This document shows, one piece after another, positions 1 to 8,682 of a stretch of DNA of 64,000 nucleotides (its first letter is position 1; each line of letters starts with the position of its first letter). Below the pieces are notes generated by a model. That model made no database searches. It saw nothing but the letters and a program-made list of their open reading frames with translations, and was not told the DNA's origin. This DNA comes from Phycisphaerae bacterium (GTDB lineage: Bacteria > Planctomycetota > Phycisphaerae > UBA1845 > PWPN01): contig JAUCQB010000031.1 in NCBI GenBank assembly GCA_030372985.1, positions 23,172 to 87,171 on the forward strand. The letters run 5' to 3'. Position numbers and translations under genes: made by a program.

Positions 1-2094
1 GTCAGCGTGGGCATCAACGGCATCCGCGCCCCGCTGCTCAAACAAAACCTGCACCACAAGTCGCCCTTCTGGTGGGAGGCCCGCGACGGCAGCAGAGTGC
101 TGACCTGGTTCACCACGGGCTATTCGCAGGCCGGACAGATCGGCCTGAACGAGGGGCCCGACCGAATGCGGGCGGCCATCGAGAAAGACCTGTATTGGTG
201 GGACCATCGCGACGATTACCCGTTCGATGCGATTCTGCTGCACGGGGCCTACTCCGACAACGTGGCCATCGGCCGGGCCATCGCCGAGTCGCTCACCGCC
301 TACAGCGAGCGCTACGCGTACCCCAAGGTCATCCTCTGTGCCAACAACCACTTCTTCGAGCACATCGAGAGGAACTTCGCAGACAAGATTCCGACTGTTC
401 GTGGCTGCGGCGGCAGCTGGTGGGAGGACGGAGCGGCTTCCAGCGCGATCGAGACGGCCATCAACCGCGTCGCCCATCAGGACGCGGTGGCGGCCGAGGT
501 CATCTGGGCGGCCGGCGGCAAAGACAAGGCAACCGCCGCAGCTCAGAGCGCCTTCAACCGCGCCTGGGACAACATTCTGCTCTACGACGAACACACCTGG
601 GGCGCGTGGAACAGTCTGAGCGCGCCAACCTCCGACTTTGTCACGCGCCAGTTCGCGGTGAAAGCGGCCTATGCCACGGATGCGGCCCGGCAGATCCGTC
701 AGCTCATGAGTCGCGGCTTGAGCCGGCTGGCAGCGCGGGTAAACGCGCCGGCGGGCTCGTTGCTGGTATTCAACCCCTCGGGCAGCGTCCGCACCGGTGT
801 GGTCCATGCGGAGATCCCGCGAGGCATGCTGGTCGTGGACGAAGAAGGCCCGTTGCCGCAGCAGGTGGTCAGGGAGGACGTGCTGGACAACGTTACCGTC
901 GCGCTGCTGGCTCGCGACGTTCCACCCGTCGGGTACCGGACGTACCGGATCGTCAAGGACGCCGGCAACCTTTCGACCCCGCCGGCACGATTCAAGGACA
1001 ACGTGCTGGAAAACGACTTCTACCGCGTGACCTTTGACCCGAAGACCGCGACCGTTGCGAGCATCATCGACAAGAAGCTCAAGAAGGAGCTCGTTGATCA
1101 GGCGAGCAAGTACAAGCTCGGGCAGGTGATCTACGGCGCGGGAGGCGATTTCACCGGCGAGAAGGAGTGGTGGGGTCCGGACCCGGCCAAGATCGTTTTC
1201 AACGAACTGACCGGCAAGAGCGTTGAGGCGGGGGCTCGCGGGCCGCTGTTCAGCAGCGCCAAGTGCAAGGCGGAGATGAAGCGGTTCCGGAACATTGAAC
1301 TTGAGACCATCCTGTACGAGAACGAGCGTCGGATCCAGTTCGTCGTCCGGCTCAACAAGGAAATGACGTTCGACCGCGAAGCGTTGTACGTCGCTTTTCC
1401 GTTCGCCGGGGCCAACCCGCAGTTCCGCTACGAGGTCGGCGGCGGGCACGTCAAACCCGACGAGGAGCACCTGCCGGGCGGCTGCCGCGACTGGTTCGCC
1501 GTCCAACGATGGGTAACAGTGCACACAGACGACGCGGCGGTAATCTGGTCGCCGGTCGATACGCCGCTGATCACGCTGTGCGACCTCACGCCGGGCAAGT
1601 GGCTCGACAGGCTGTCGATCACCAACGGCACGATCTTCGCCTACTGCCTGAACAACTACTGGTTCACCAACTACAAGGCGGGCCAGGACGGCAATTTCAC
1701 CTTCCGGTTCGATCTGACCAGCGGCAAGTCGTTCGACCCTCAGGCCGCGTGCGTGTTCGGCGAGTCGGCCGCACAGCCGATGCGGTCGATCCGGCTTCAC
1801 CCCGGCCGAGGAAAGAAGGGCCTGCCTGCAAGCGCCAGCCTCTGCCAGGTCGGGCCGGCCAACGTCATGCTCACCGCCTTCAAGGACGCCGACGACGGCC
1901 GGGGTGTGATCATTCGCCTCCGCGAGACGGCCGGAAAAGACACGACCGCGGCGATCAAGACCCTTCTGCCCGACGCCAAGAAGGCCACGCTCTGCGACCT
2001 CGTCGAGCGAGACCAGGGACCGGCCGAGTTCAGCAACGGCGAGCTCAAGGTGCCGGTGAAGGCCGATTCGATGGCGGCGGTGAGAATTGAATAG
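1..2094 (+). CDS. Alpha-mannosidase, glycoside hydrolase family 38 (5' partial)
   Basis: The frame is open from the first base, so the N-terminus lies outside the window; about 697 codons remain before TAG at 2092-2094. The residues resemble the later part of GH38 enzymes: a segment NILLYDEHTWGAWNS closes the catalytic half, followed by a long beta-rich C-terminal half with NPSGSVRTGVV and a WFAVQRWV segment. GH38 enzymes are retaining, zinc-dependent alpha-mannosidases; the nucleophile Asp and most zinc ligands would lie upstream, so catalytic competence cannot be judged here. Cell location cannot be read without the N-terminus. The next gene is convergent and also looks glycan-related. Family assignment rests on recognised sequence style and length, not on a visible active site. 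Confidence 0.85.
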   Translation, partial: VSVGINGIRAPLLKQNLHHKSPFWWEARDGSRVLTWFTTGYSQAGQIGLNEGPDRMRAAIEKDLYWWDHRDDYPFDAILLHGAYSDNVAIGRAIAESLTAYSERYAYPKVILCANNHFFEHIERNFADKIPTVRGCGGSWWEDGAASSAIETAINRVAHQDAVAAEVIWAAGGKDKATAAAQSAFNRAWDNILLYDEHTWGAWNSLSAPTSDFVTRQFAVKAAYATDAARQIRQLMSRGLSRLAARVNAPAGSLLVFNPSGSVRTGVVHAEIPRGMLVVDEEGPLPQQVVREDVLDNVTVALLARDVPPVGYRTYRIVKDAGNLSTPPARFKDNVLENDFYRVTFDPKTATVASIIDKKLKKELVDQASKYKLGQVIYGAGGDFTGEKEWWGPDPAKIVFNELTGKSVEAGARGPLFSSAKCKAEMKRFRNIELETILYENERRIQFVVRLNKEMTFDREALYVAFPFAGANPQFRYEVGGGHVKPDEEHLPGGCRDWFAVQRWVTVHTDDAAVIWSPVDTPLITLCDLTPGKWLDRLSITNGTIFAYCLNNYWFTNYKAGQDGNFTFRFDLTSGKSFDPQAACVFGESAAQPMRSIRLHPGRGKKGLPASASLCQVGPANVMLTAFKDADDGRGVIIRLRETAGKDTTAAIKTLLPDAKKATLCDLVERDQGPAEFSNGELKVPVKADSMAAVRIE

Positions 2095-2158
2095 CTGTCA
2101 GCGATCGGCAATCAGCGGTCAGGAAAAGCTATTAGCTCTTGGCTGTTAGCTATTAGCG

Positions 2159-2271
2159 AGGTAGGGCGGGCTTTGCCCGCTGGCGGGCGGAGCCCTACCT
2201 ACTTGGCTTCATCCGCGTCAATCTGCGTGATCTGCGGGCCTGACCATTGGCGGGCGGAGCCCGCCCTGGCT
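2159..2271. repeat. GC-rich interspersed palindromic repeats (two copies)
   Basis: In the gap between two convergent genes lie two related units, at about 2160-2203 and 2249-2270. Both contain GGCGGGCGGAGCCC, and the first ends CCTACCT. A third copy is at 4530-4557. The core is self-complementary (GGGC...GCCC) and could fold as RNA or act as a bidirectional end signal for the converging genes. It looks like a dispersed intergenic repeat; no coding function is proposed. Confidence 0.55.
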
Positions 2272-2309
2272 CGGATTCCAAAAAGGGTCACAGTCCCAAC
2301 GCCGCTGCC

Positions 2310-4448
2310 TCAGCGGGGTTGTTGGATCAGATGCTTCCTCGCCGTGACGGTCACGGCTTCGCCGGTCCAATCCTGGCCGGTCTTGTTGAAGTAGATCTTC
2401 GTGCCGTCGGAGAAAGTGGTTCGGAAGATGCCTGGGGCGAGCATGCGATGGTCGGTGATGAATTCCCAGGCCAGCGGACCGTTCCACTGTTGGGTTTCGA
2501 CGTACTTCTCGCGGATCTTGTCGATCTCGTCCTTCGTAGGCGCGGCGTTGAACTCGTAGCCGGTGCGCCCGGCCAGTTCGGCACCGCCGCCGTAGCAGCA
2601 CAGGCCGTGGTAGATGACGTGCTGCATGGGCACCCAGTGGTCGACCAGCCCGGCCTCGCAGAAGCCGTTGCTCGGGAACTTGCGCGACGCCCCATCGCCG
2701 GGGTACGTGGTGTTGCCTGCGTTCACGATGATTCCGAGCAGCGGCACGATGCTCGTCTCGCAGCCGACGGTGCCGAAGATCTCCGCAGCGTATTTGAAGT
2801 ACTCGATCGCCCCCTCGCCGTACTCGCGGCGGGTGATGATGCGGTTGTTGGGCACGCCGCTGCGGGCCGGGAAGGTCTCCTCCATGACCGACAGGCAGGC
2901 GTCCCAGTAGTGCATGCCGCGCAGGCCGAGTTCGCGCAATCTGGGCAGGTCGCGCTTGCCGAAGCGCTCCAGCATTTCCTGGGGGATGCCCTGGTATGAG
3001 AAGCCGCCGATCCACGCCCCGTGGTAACGCAGCTCGCCCCACTCGTTGACCTGAATGGCCTGCGGCGTCCAATCGGGCGAGCACTGGTAGACGTCCTTGT
3101 AGTTGAGGTGCAAACACGCCCGGTATCCGGCCTCGTTGAGCTTCTCCATCATCCTCTTGAACGCGGCCTCGCCGCCGTGGGCCGGCTCGAGCGGGAAGAC
3201 CGTCGGGTGTGCGCCGTCATGACCTTCGAAATTGGCGCCGACGAACACGAAGTTGATCTTGTCGAAACCGGCCTGCTGGAACAACGGGATGGCCTCACGG
3301 AACTGGTCCCACGACTGGTACGAACGCATCTCGCCTTTACCGTCCAGCGAGGATCGTTTCATCCCCATCATCACCCGCAGGTACACCGAGTCGACGAAGT
3401 ATTTAACCTCTTCGTTCGTCTCGGCCCGCTGGCGAAGCGTTCTGACGCCTTTCTCGCCGATCAGATAGTTGCGGAGCAGGTTGCCGACGCCCGAGTAGCT
3501 CGCCTGGTCAGGACCGAGGGCCACCAGCCGCACGCGCCGATCGACCGGGTCGAGCTTTGAGTGCCAGTAGCGACGGAAGTGCCAGATGGGGTTGATTGAG
3601 CATGTGCGGTTTGGGCCCTGATCGCGCCGGGCGCGGACCTCGGTGTCGTACTCGCCGCTGATCAGAATGCCCGCCAGTCCGGCCCCGTCGCGGATGGTGG
3701 CATACACCGGCTGCTGCGACTGGTCTTCCCAGGCGGCCTGCAGGCCGTACATCTTCGTGCCATACTCGGCCGGGGCGTCCGGCCGAAAGCTCCAGCGTGT
3801 TCTCTGGCCGCTCTCGGTGGTCATGTCGCCGTGACCGGCCTGGGTGTATTGCGCGTTGGCTCGCGGGTGGTTTCGGTCGAAGTAATACACCGCCCCCGAC
3901 CAACTCGGAATGACAATGTAGCCCGGTGAACCGGTGCGTGTGGCGCCGAGGTGCGGGAACAGTTCGACGTTCATGAGCCGCCAGCGTTGCGGCAGGTTCT
4001 CCTTGAGACTGGCGATCGGGACGGCGTATTCCAGCGTGTTGTCTTTGAGCGTCAGTTCAACATCGAGTGAGATGCCGAAGCTTTGAGTGCCCATGGCCGA
4101 GGCCGAGCCGGCGCCGGTCGACAGGTGTACGACGGCCTGTGTGTCGTTCAGGCGGTCGATGCCGACCTTGCAGGCGAATGTCTTGAAGTCCGGGCTGATG
4201 ATCAGTGCCCGCATGCGGTCTTCGGTGCAGTCCCAGACGCGGATAACGCCGAAATCGGTGGCCTCATACGTTTGGATGGTATTAAGATCCTTCAGATGTA
4301 AATATCCACCTTCCAGACGAAGGTCGATATCCAGCGACAGCCGCTCGTTGGCCAGCTTGAGGGCGGTTTCGTCTCCCGTGACTGCGGCTGCTGACAACGC
4401 ACAGACCCACAGGCCGATGACCAGCGTGACATGACGAGCAGACCGCAT
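2310..4448 (-). CDS. Exported TIM-barrel-like glycoside hydrolase candidate (family not assigned)
   Basis: A 712-residue protein with an N-terminal signal peptide (about residues 1-25, hydrophobic VTLVIGLWVCALSAAAV). Residues of roughly 30-330 look beta-sandwich-like; the following 350 look like a TIM barrel, with INFVFVGANFEGHDG, ACLHLNYKD, GMHYWDAC and CETSIVPLLGI segments typical of strand ends carrying acidic or polar residues. It reminds me of DUF5696-type putative hydrolases, but I cannot name a family securely. The start is chosen because AAGGAG sits 10 bases upstream of ATG. It converges with the GH38 gene and is divergent from the GHL10-type gene. A role in breaking down an external polysaccharide is inference. 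Confidence 0.65.
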   Translation of the reverse strand: MRSARHVTLVIGLWVCALSAAAVTGDETALKLANERLSLDIDLRLEGGYLHLKDLNTIQTYEATDFGVIRVWDCTEDRMRALIISPDFKTFACKVGIDRLNDTQAVVHLSTGAGSASAMGTQSFGISLDVELTLKDNTLEYAVPIASLKENLPQRWRLMNVELFPHLGATRTGSPGYIVIPSWSGAVYYFDRNHPRANAQYTQAGHGDMTTESGQRTRWSFRPDAPAEYGTKMYGLQAAWEDQSQQPVYATIRDGAGLAGILISGEYDTEVRARRDQGPNRTCSINPIWHFRRYWHSKLDPVDRRVRLVALGPDQASYSGVGNLLRNYLIGEKGVRTLRQRAETNEEVKYFVDSVYLRVMMGMKRSSLDGKGEMRSYQSWDQFREAIPLFQQAGFDKINFVFVGANFEGHDGAHPTVFPLEPAHGGEAAFKRMMEKLNEAGYRACLHLNYKDVYQCSPDWTPQAIQVNEWGELRYHGAWIGGFSYQGIPQEMLERFGKRDLPRLRELGLRGMHYWDACLSVMEETFPARSGVPNNRIITRREYGEGAIEYFKYAAEIFGTVGCETSIVPLLGIIVNAGNTTYPGDGASRKFPSNGFCEAGLVDHWVPMQHVIYHGLCCYGGGAELAGRTGYEFNAAPTKDEIDKIREKYVETQQWNGPLAWEFITDHRMLAPGIFRTTFSDGTKIYFNKTGQDWTGEAVTVTARKHLIQQPR

Positions 4449-4529
4449 GCTTGCGTGCTCCTTTCAGGAAACAGCGACTCTCCCCGCATCGTAACCGGGA
4501 CTCGGCATACCGCAATACGGGTGCAGCCC

Positions 4530-4557
4530 GCCGGCGGGCGGAGCCCGCCCTACCTGG
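4530..4557. repeat. GC-rich interspersed palindromic repeat, third copy
   Basis: This copy shares GGCGGGCGGAGCCCGCCCT with the units at 2159-2271 and ends CTACCTGG. It sits in the divergent intergenic region between the genes at 2310-4448 and 4853-7786, so here it cannot be a shared terminator. That argues for a mobile or dispersed repeat rather than a dedicated signal. Confidence 0.5.
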
Positions 4558-4710
4558 CTGCCAGTGTGACGCATTCGTCACCGAGACACAGAAACGGGCA
4601 TTCAGGCTGTTGCGCGAACGAATCGACAAAATGAAGTCGTGATTCTATGCCCTTCCGCGCGGCGTTTCACACGGGCTTTCAGGCAGACTACAGGCTAGAC
4701 GCAGACGGGG

Positions 4711-4737
4711 GCTGACGCTACTATAGAAGTAGCCAGC
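4711..4737 (+). promoter_or_regulatory. Hairpin in the leader or promoter region of the GHL10-type gene
   Basis: GCTACT (4717-4722) and AGTAGC (4728-4733) form a perfect 6-bp inverted repeat around ATAGA. It is flanked by GCTG (4711-4714) and CAGC (4734-4737), which extend the stem past a small bulge. It lies about 120 bases before the chosen ATG. It could be an operator or a 5'-leader hairpin; the TACTAT inside may also serve as a -10 element. No direct evidence separates these. Confidence 0.3.
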
Positions 4738-4852
4738 GAATTGCTGGCAGATCAGGTGCCGGTTGTCCGGAACGTTGGGCAACCCAGTCAATCACGACTG
4801 CACGCGAGAGTGGCCCCTGCGCCTGTCTTGTTTCTGTCGAAGGAGAGGAAGG

Positions 4853-7786
4853 ATGTCCCCCTGGTCTGCAGCTCATATTGCGGTTGTTATCGGATGTTTT
4901 GTGATTCTGGCCGGCCCGGCCTCGCTGCTGGCCGCGGAAGCCATCGTGGACAACACCGACGCCGGCTTCGCCGTGTTATCCGGGACCTGGAGCACGCGAA
5001 CAACCGGGAGCAACGAATACGGCACGAATTACCGTCGTGAGAGCACTGCAACCACCGCCAGCGCAGCGGTGCAATGGCAACCCACGATTCCGACGGCCGG
5101 TGACTATGAGGTGTTCGTGTGGTATCCGTCAGGAGACGGCACTCATATCACTGACGCGCGGTACACAGTCCACTACAACGGCGGCAGTCAGACCTTCTCC
5201 GTCAACCAACAAATCAACACAGGGCAATGGGTTTCGCTGGGCACCTTCAATTTCCTGGCCGGCTCGTCGACGAACGGACGGGTCAGCCTGACCAACCAGT
5301 CGGCCACCGCGGGTGTCCGGGTTTATGCCGACGCTGTCCGGTTTTATAAGTCTGAACCCGTCAATCTCACCATGGCGGTCAGTCCGGCCGGCGCTGGGAC
5401 GACTACACCCGCCGAAGGGGGGCCGTACAGCTACATGTCCGACGACGTTGTTTCCATCGCGGCCGTGCCGGCGGCCGGTTACCAGTTCAGCCAATGGACC
5501 GTTTCGGCCGGTGCGAATGTGGCCGATCCGGCTTCGGCCAATACCACAGTGACGATGGACGTGAGCAAGACGGTCACGGCCGTGTTCACGGAGGCGACGC
5601 CCGAGTTCCGGGGTTTCTGGGCAGATGTCTTTCACGTCGGCATGCAGAACGCCGCTCAAGTCGATCAGATGATCAGTTTGGCCGTGCAGGGAAATTACAA
5701 CGCGATTGTGCCGGAAGTGCTGGCATTCCACGACAACGAGGTCGGGTCTCACGGCGCGTACTGGAAGTCCAATATCGTGGCCCGATCGAGCTATGTGACC
5801 ACATCATTTGACCCACTGGCCTACATGGTCCAGCAGGCTCATGCCAATGGGCTGGAGGTCCACTGCTGGCTGGTGGCGTTCCGCGTGTCGTCCACATGGC
5901 CGCCGCCGGGCAATGCCTTTTTGGCCACCCACCCGGAATGGCTCAAGGTCCCCCTGGCCAGCATGGGAACCGTAGCGAAGGTCGGGAGCTACTACGAGTT
6001 TGACCCCGGTTCGCCGGATGTCCAGGACTACCTCGCCTCGATCGTCCGAGAACTGGTGACCGACTACGAGATCGACGGCATCCACTGGGACTACATCCGC
6101 TACACGAACAGGGATTCCGGATACCCCGCGGACACGAGCTACGAAAACTCCAGCCTCAAGCGGTTCCAGCGAATCTATGACCGGACCGACGTACCCAGTC
6201 CCACGGGCGACACTCAGTGGGACGATTTCCGCCGCCGCACCGTGACCGAAACTGTGCGCCGCATGACCTGGGAGATCCCCCTGATCACCAGTAACCCGCG
6301 CCAACCGGTGCGATACTCTTCGGCTGTCGTGACCTGGTATCCGTGCAGCACCAACTTCCATAACACGCGGCCCTACTACGAGGTCTTCAGCGACTGGGAC
6401 GATTGGCAATCGAAGGCCTATCTGGATTCGCCTGTTCTGATGGCCTATTTCGATGAGGACGGCTCCTACACGCAGACCTACCGCGACTGGGTGGACAACA
6501 GCATCAATCTGTGGCGCTACAACCGCCAGACCATCATCGGTCCGGGCATCTACATGAACTCGTTCGCCAACAGCCTCATCCAGATGGAGTACGCGCGCAG
6601 CGCCGGGGCCGACGGTTTCTGCACGTACTCGTACGGTACGACCAACGACACGGGTACCACCTGGACCGACTGGTACACCGACCCCGTCAACGGGGTACAG
6701 AGCTTCTTCACCTCTCCCGTTCCGGTTCCCCCGATGCCCTGGAGGGACCCCGCGACCGCGACCGAAGGAACGCTCTACGGCCGGGTCACTGACGGCAGCA
6801 CCGGCCTGCCGGTGGACGATGCAACCGTCCAGGTAGGGGCGTTTCCGAGCGTCCAGACCGACGGGGGCGGCTACTACATCGTCACGAATATCACGGCCAG
6901 CGGCTCCGGGACGAACTACAGCGTGACGGCCACCAAGACGGGCTACACACCTGTGACACATTCGAGTGTTCAGGTTGTCGCCGGCGACGTCCGCAGAGAT
7001 GACCTTGTCTTTGGCGGCGGCGTCCCGCCCACGATCACCCAGCACCCGGCGGCGCAGAACGTCTGCCCGGGCGGCACCGCCATGTTCACTGTGGCAGCAA
7101 CAGGCGATACGCCTCTTTCATATCGGTGGCAGAAAAACCAGAGCGACCTGAGCGACGGCGGGCAATACTCCGGCGCGACCACGGCGACTTTGACGGTCTC
7201 GAACGCTGAAGCGGGTGACGCGGCGAACTACCGTTGCGTCGTCACCAATGCATACGGCAATGCTACATCGAACGAAGCCTCGCTGACGCTCAAGGCGTCC
7301 ACCGCCATCACCCAGCAACCCGCGGCGCAGAGCGTCTGCCCAGGCTCGACCGCGACATTCACGGTTGCGGCCACGGGGGACGGAACGATCACCTACCGGT
7401 GGCAGAGGGACGGAACCGACCTGAGCGATGAAGGGCACTATTCGGGCACCGCGACGGCGACCCTGACGGTGTCGAACGCGGACAGCGGCGACGCGGCGGA
7501 CTTCCGGTGCGTCGTCACGGCCGGTTGCGGCAGCGTCACATCAAGTGTAGCGGCACTGACGCTGAAGCCGCTCGTCGCTGCCGATTTCGACCGCGACTGC
7601 GACGTGGATGCTGCCGATTACGATGCCTTCGAGATCTGCGCTTCCGGTCCGGGTGTGCCCTCGTTCGCAGGTTGCGAGAGCAAGGACTTCGACGGGGACA
7701 ACGATGTGGATCAGGCTGACTTCAACGCGTTTCAGCAATGTCTCAGCGGCGAGAACATGCCGCCCGACCCGGCCTGTGCCGGTTGA
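4853..7786 (+). CDS. Secreted GHL10-type glycoside hydrolase with Ig-like and dockerin-like domains
   Basis: The ATG at 4853 is preferred over the upstream in-frame start at 4763 because AAGGAGAGG directly precedes it and a signal peptide (about residues 1-28, ending LLAAEA) follows at once. In the 977-residue protein I read: a golvesin/Xly-like carbohydrate-associated domain (about 31-166), an InlB-type beta repeat (170-247), a GHL10/DUF187 TIM barrel (250-630, starting EFRGFWADVFH, with EIDGIHWDYIRY), a carboxypeptidase-regulatory-like domain (635-720), two Ig-like domains each with YRWQ, and a C-terminal EF-hand pair (DFDRDCDVDAADYDAF and DFDGDNDVDQADFNAF). GHL10 proteins are predicted hydrolases of cell-wall or other glycans. 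The tail probably mediates attachment or calcium-dependent folding; no cohesin is visible nearby. Confidence 0.85.
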   Translation: MSPWSAAHIAVVIGCFVILAGPASLLAAEAIVDNTDAGFAVLSGTWSTRTTGSNEYGTNYRRESTATTASAAVQWQPTIPTAGDYEVFVWYPSGDGTHITDARYTVHYNGGSQTFSVNQQINTGQWVSLGTFNFLAGSSTNGRVSLTNQSATAGVRVYADAVRFYKSEPVNLTMAVSPAGAGTTTPAEGGPYSYMSDDVVSIAAVPAAGYQFSQWTVSAGANVADPASANTTVTMDVSKTVTAVFTEATPEFRGFWADVFHVGMQNAAQVDQMISLAVQGNYNAIVPEVLAFHDNEVGSHGAYWKSNIVARSSYVTTSFDPLAYMVQQAHANGLEVHCWLVAFRVSSTWPPPGNAFLATHPEWLKVPLASMGTVAKVGSYYEFDPGSPDVQDYLASIVRELVTDYEIDGIHWDYIRYTNRDSGYPADTSYENSSLKRFQRIYDRTDVPSPTGDTQWDDFRRRTVTETVRRMTWEIPLITSNPRQPVRYSSAVVTWYPCSTNFHNTRPYYEVFSDWDDWQSKAYLDSPVLMAYFDEDGSYTQTYRDWVDNSINLWRYNRQTIIGPGIYMNSFANSLIQMEYARSAGADGFCTYSYGTTNDTGTTWTDWYTDPVNGVQSFFTSPVPVPPMPWRDPATATEGTLYGRVTDGSTGLPVDDATVQVGAFPSVQTDGGGYYIVTNITASGSGTNYSVTATKTGYTPVTHSSVQVVAGDVRRDDLVFGGGVPPTITQHPAAQNVCPGGTAMFTVAATGDTPLSYRWQKNQSDLSDGGQYSGATTATLTVSNAEAGDAANYRCVVTNAYGNATSNEASLTLKASTAITQQPAAQSVCPGSTATFTVAATGDGTITYRWQRDGTDLSDEGHYSGTATATLTVSNADSGDAADFRCVVTAGCGSVTSSVAALTLKPLVAADFDRDCDVDAADYDAFEICASGPGVPSFAGCESKDFDGDNDVDQADFNAFQQCLSGENMPPDPACAG

Positions 7787-7996
7787 TCATCGCCTGCATA
7801 ACCGGTGAGAGGGCCCGGTGGTCGCTCCGGTGTTGACGTGATGAGCGATTGGCGCAGGAAGAGGACCTGCCTGAAGAGCCTTTGACGCATTCTGTTTCGC
7901 CGGTGTCGTGCCAGGCACGCATTCCGGCGGCTGATTGCGCCGCTTTTCGGGCAGGCCCCAGAAGTTCGTGTCGAACCTCTCTCCGGCGTCTGCCAG
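7787..7996. other. Intergenic stretch downstream of the GHL10-type gene
   Basis: This stretch has no convincing gene on either strand. At about 7928-7945 GGCGG and CGCCGC form a short imperfect hairpin downstream of the small minus-strand reading frame at 7997-8074, without a U-tract. Open frames here lack ribosome binding sites. Confidence 0.4.
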
Positions 7997-8074
7997 TTAC
8001 GAAGCCCCGCCAAAAATGGAGCCGAGTGCCTGGAAGATCGCCAGGAGCATTGCGATGATACTATACGGACACAT
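7997..8074 (-). CDS. Predicted 25-residue hydrophobic peptide
   Basis: The minus strand carries ATG at 8074-8072 preceded by GAGGAGG seven bases upstream, a near-perfect Shine-Dalgarno sequence. It runs 25 codons to TAA. The peptide begins MCPYSIIAMLLAIF and ends GSIFGGAS; about 15 consecutive residues are hydrophobic, enough for one short membrane helix, with a Cys at position 2. Upstream on the same strand are two hairpins (8109-8140 and 8151-8177). It has no recognised family. The case rests on the ribosome binding site and composition; it could be a leader peptide, a small membrane protein or chance. Confidence 0.45.
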   Translation of the reverse strand: MCPYSIIAMLLAIFQALGSIFGGAS

Positions 8075-8108
8075 CAGGAAACCTCCTCAGTCTGGGAACC
8101 CCCTACCT

Positions 8109-8140
8109 GGCCGTCGACCTTCCCAGAGAGTCGGACGGCC
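8109..8140 (-). promoter_or_regulatory. Hairpin in the leader of the small peptide gene
   Basis: GGCCGTCGAC (8109-8118) pairs with GTCGGACGGCC (8130-8140) through ten base pairs and one bulged base, with an 11-base loop. On the minus strand it lies between the terminator-like hairpin and the ribosome binding site of the 25-codon frame. Confidence 0.4.
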
Positions 8141-8144
8141 ATGA

Positions 8145-8177
8145 GAAAACCCGGGCAAAGGGAATGCCTTTGCCCGG
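8145..8177 (-). terminator. Rho-independent terminator or attenuator, minus strand
   Basis: CCGGGCAAAGG (8151-8161) and CCTTTGCCCGG (8167-8177) form a perfect 11-bp stem around a five-base loop. Read on the minus strand the stem is followed by GTTTTCTC, so it has terminator shape in that direction only. No clear minus-strand gene lies just upstream, so it may end a short untranslated RNA or attenuate transcription into the small peptide frame about 70 bases further on. Confidence 0.55.
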
Positions 8178-8682
8178 CCATCTGGCCCGACGCACGCCGG
8201 CTGATTCATCGGCTCTGAGCCCGGTTTCACTCGATAAATTCTGCCCTTGGCGCGAATTGACCAGATGCAGGTGCGCCAGCGGAACAGAACGCAGTCAGCG
8301 GAGCAACTGCGGCTGTCGCGGAAGCGAAGCACTGGTGTTTGTTCTGGCAACAGATATTGTCTGGCAACCGCCGGATAAGTGATTGGGACCGCTGCACGAA
8401 CCGAGACCGGCGTCATCGCCTGGCTATGATAAGCATGGCGGGGCGAATCCTCGGGCCCGGGAAGAGTCTACCCGAGAGGGCACGGTCGCAGGGAGGTATC
8501 ACCCTATACGACCCCTTGTATCTTGGCGCCTCCATGGCATAATGCACGCGCCTGCAGAGGCCGGCACGACGTATTGCCGGAAGCGACCTCTCAAGAAGCG
8601 GGTGAGGCTCCGCAAAGGGGAAAGATGACCGCCAACCGTAGCCGGGATGGTTCCGGCAAAGCCGGGGCGAAGGAGATGGTCT
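8178..8682. other. Intergenic stretch upstream of the VKOR-DsbA gene
   Basis: I see no supported protein gene here. Overlapping frames on both strands lack ribosome binding sites and recognisable content. The region must hold the promoter of the VKOR-DsbA gene and, on the minus strand, whatever transcript runs into the hairpin at 8145-8177. Confidence 0.4.

Noticed and set aside
8087..8416. A 109-codon minus-strand frame upstream of the small peptide
   Set aside because: No ribosome site or recognisable content, and it runs through the terminator-shaped hairpin at 8145-8177.
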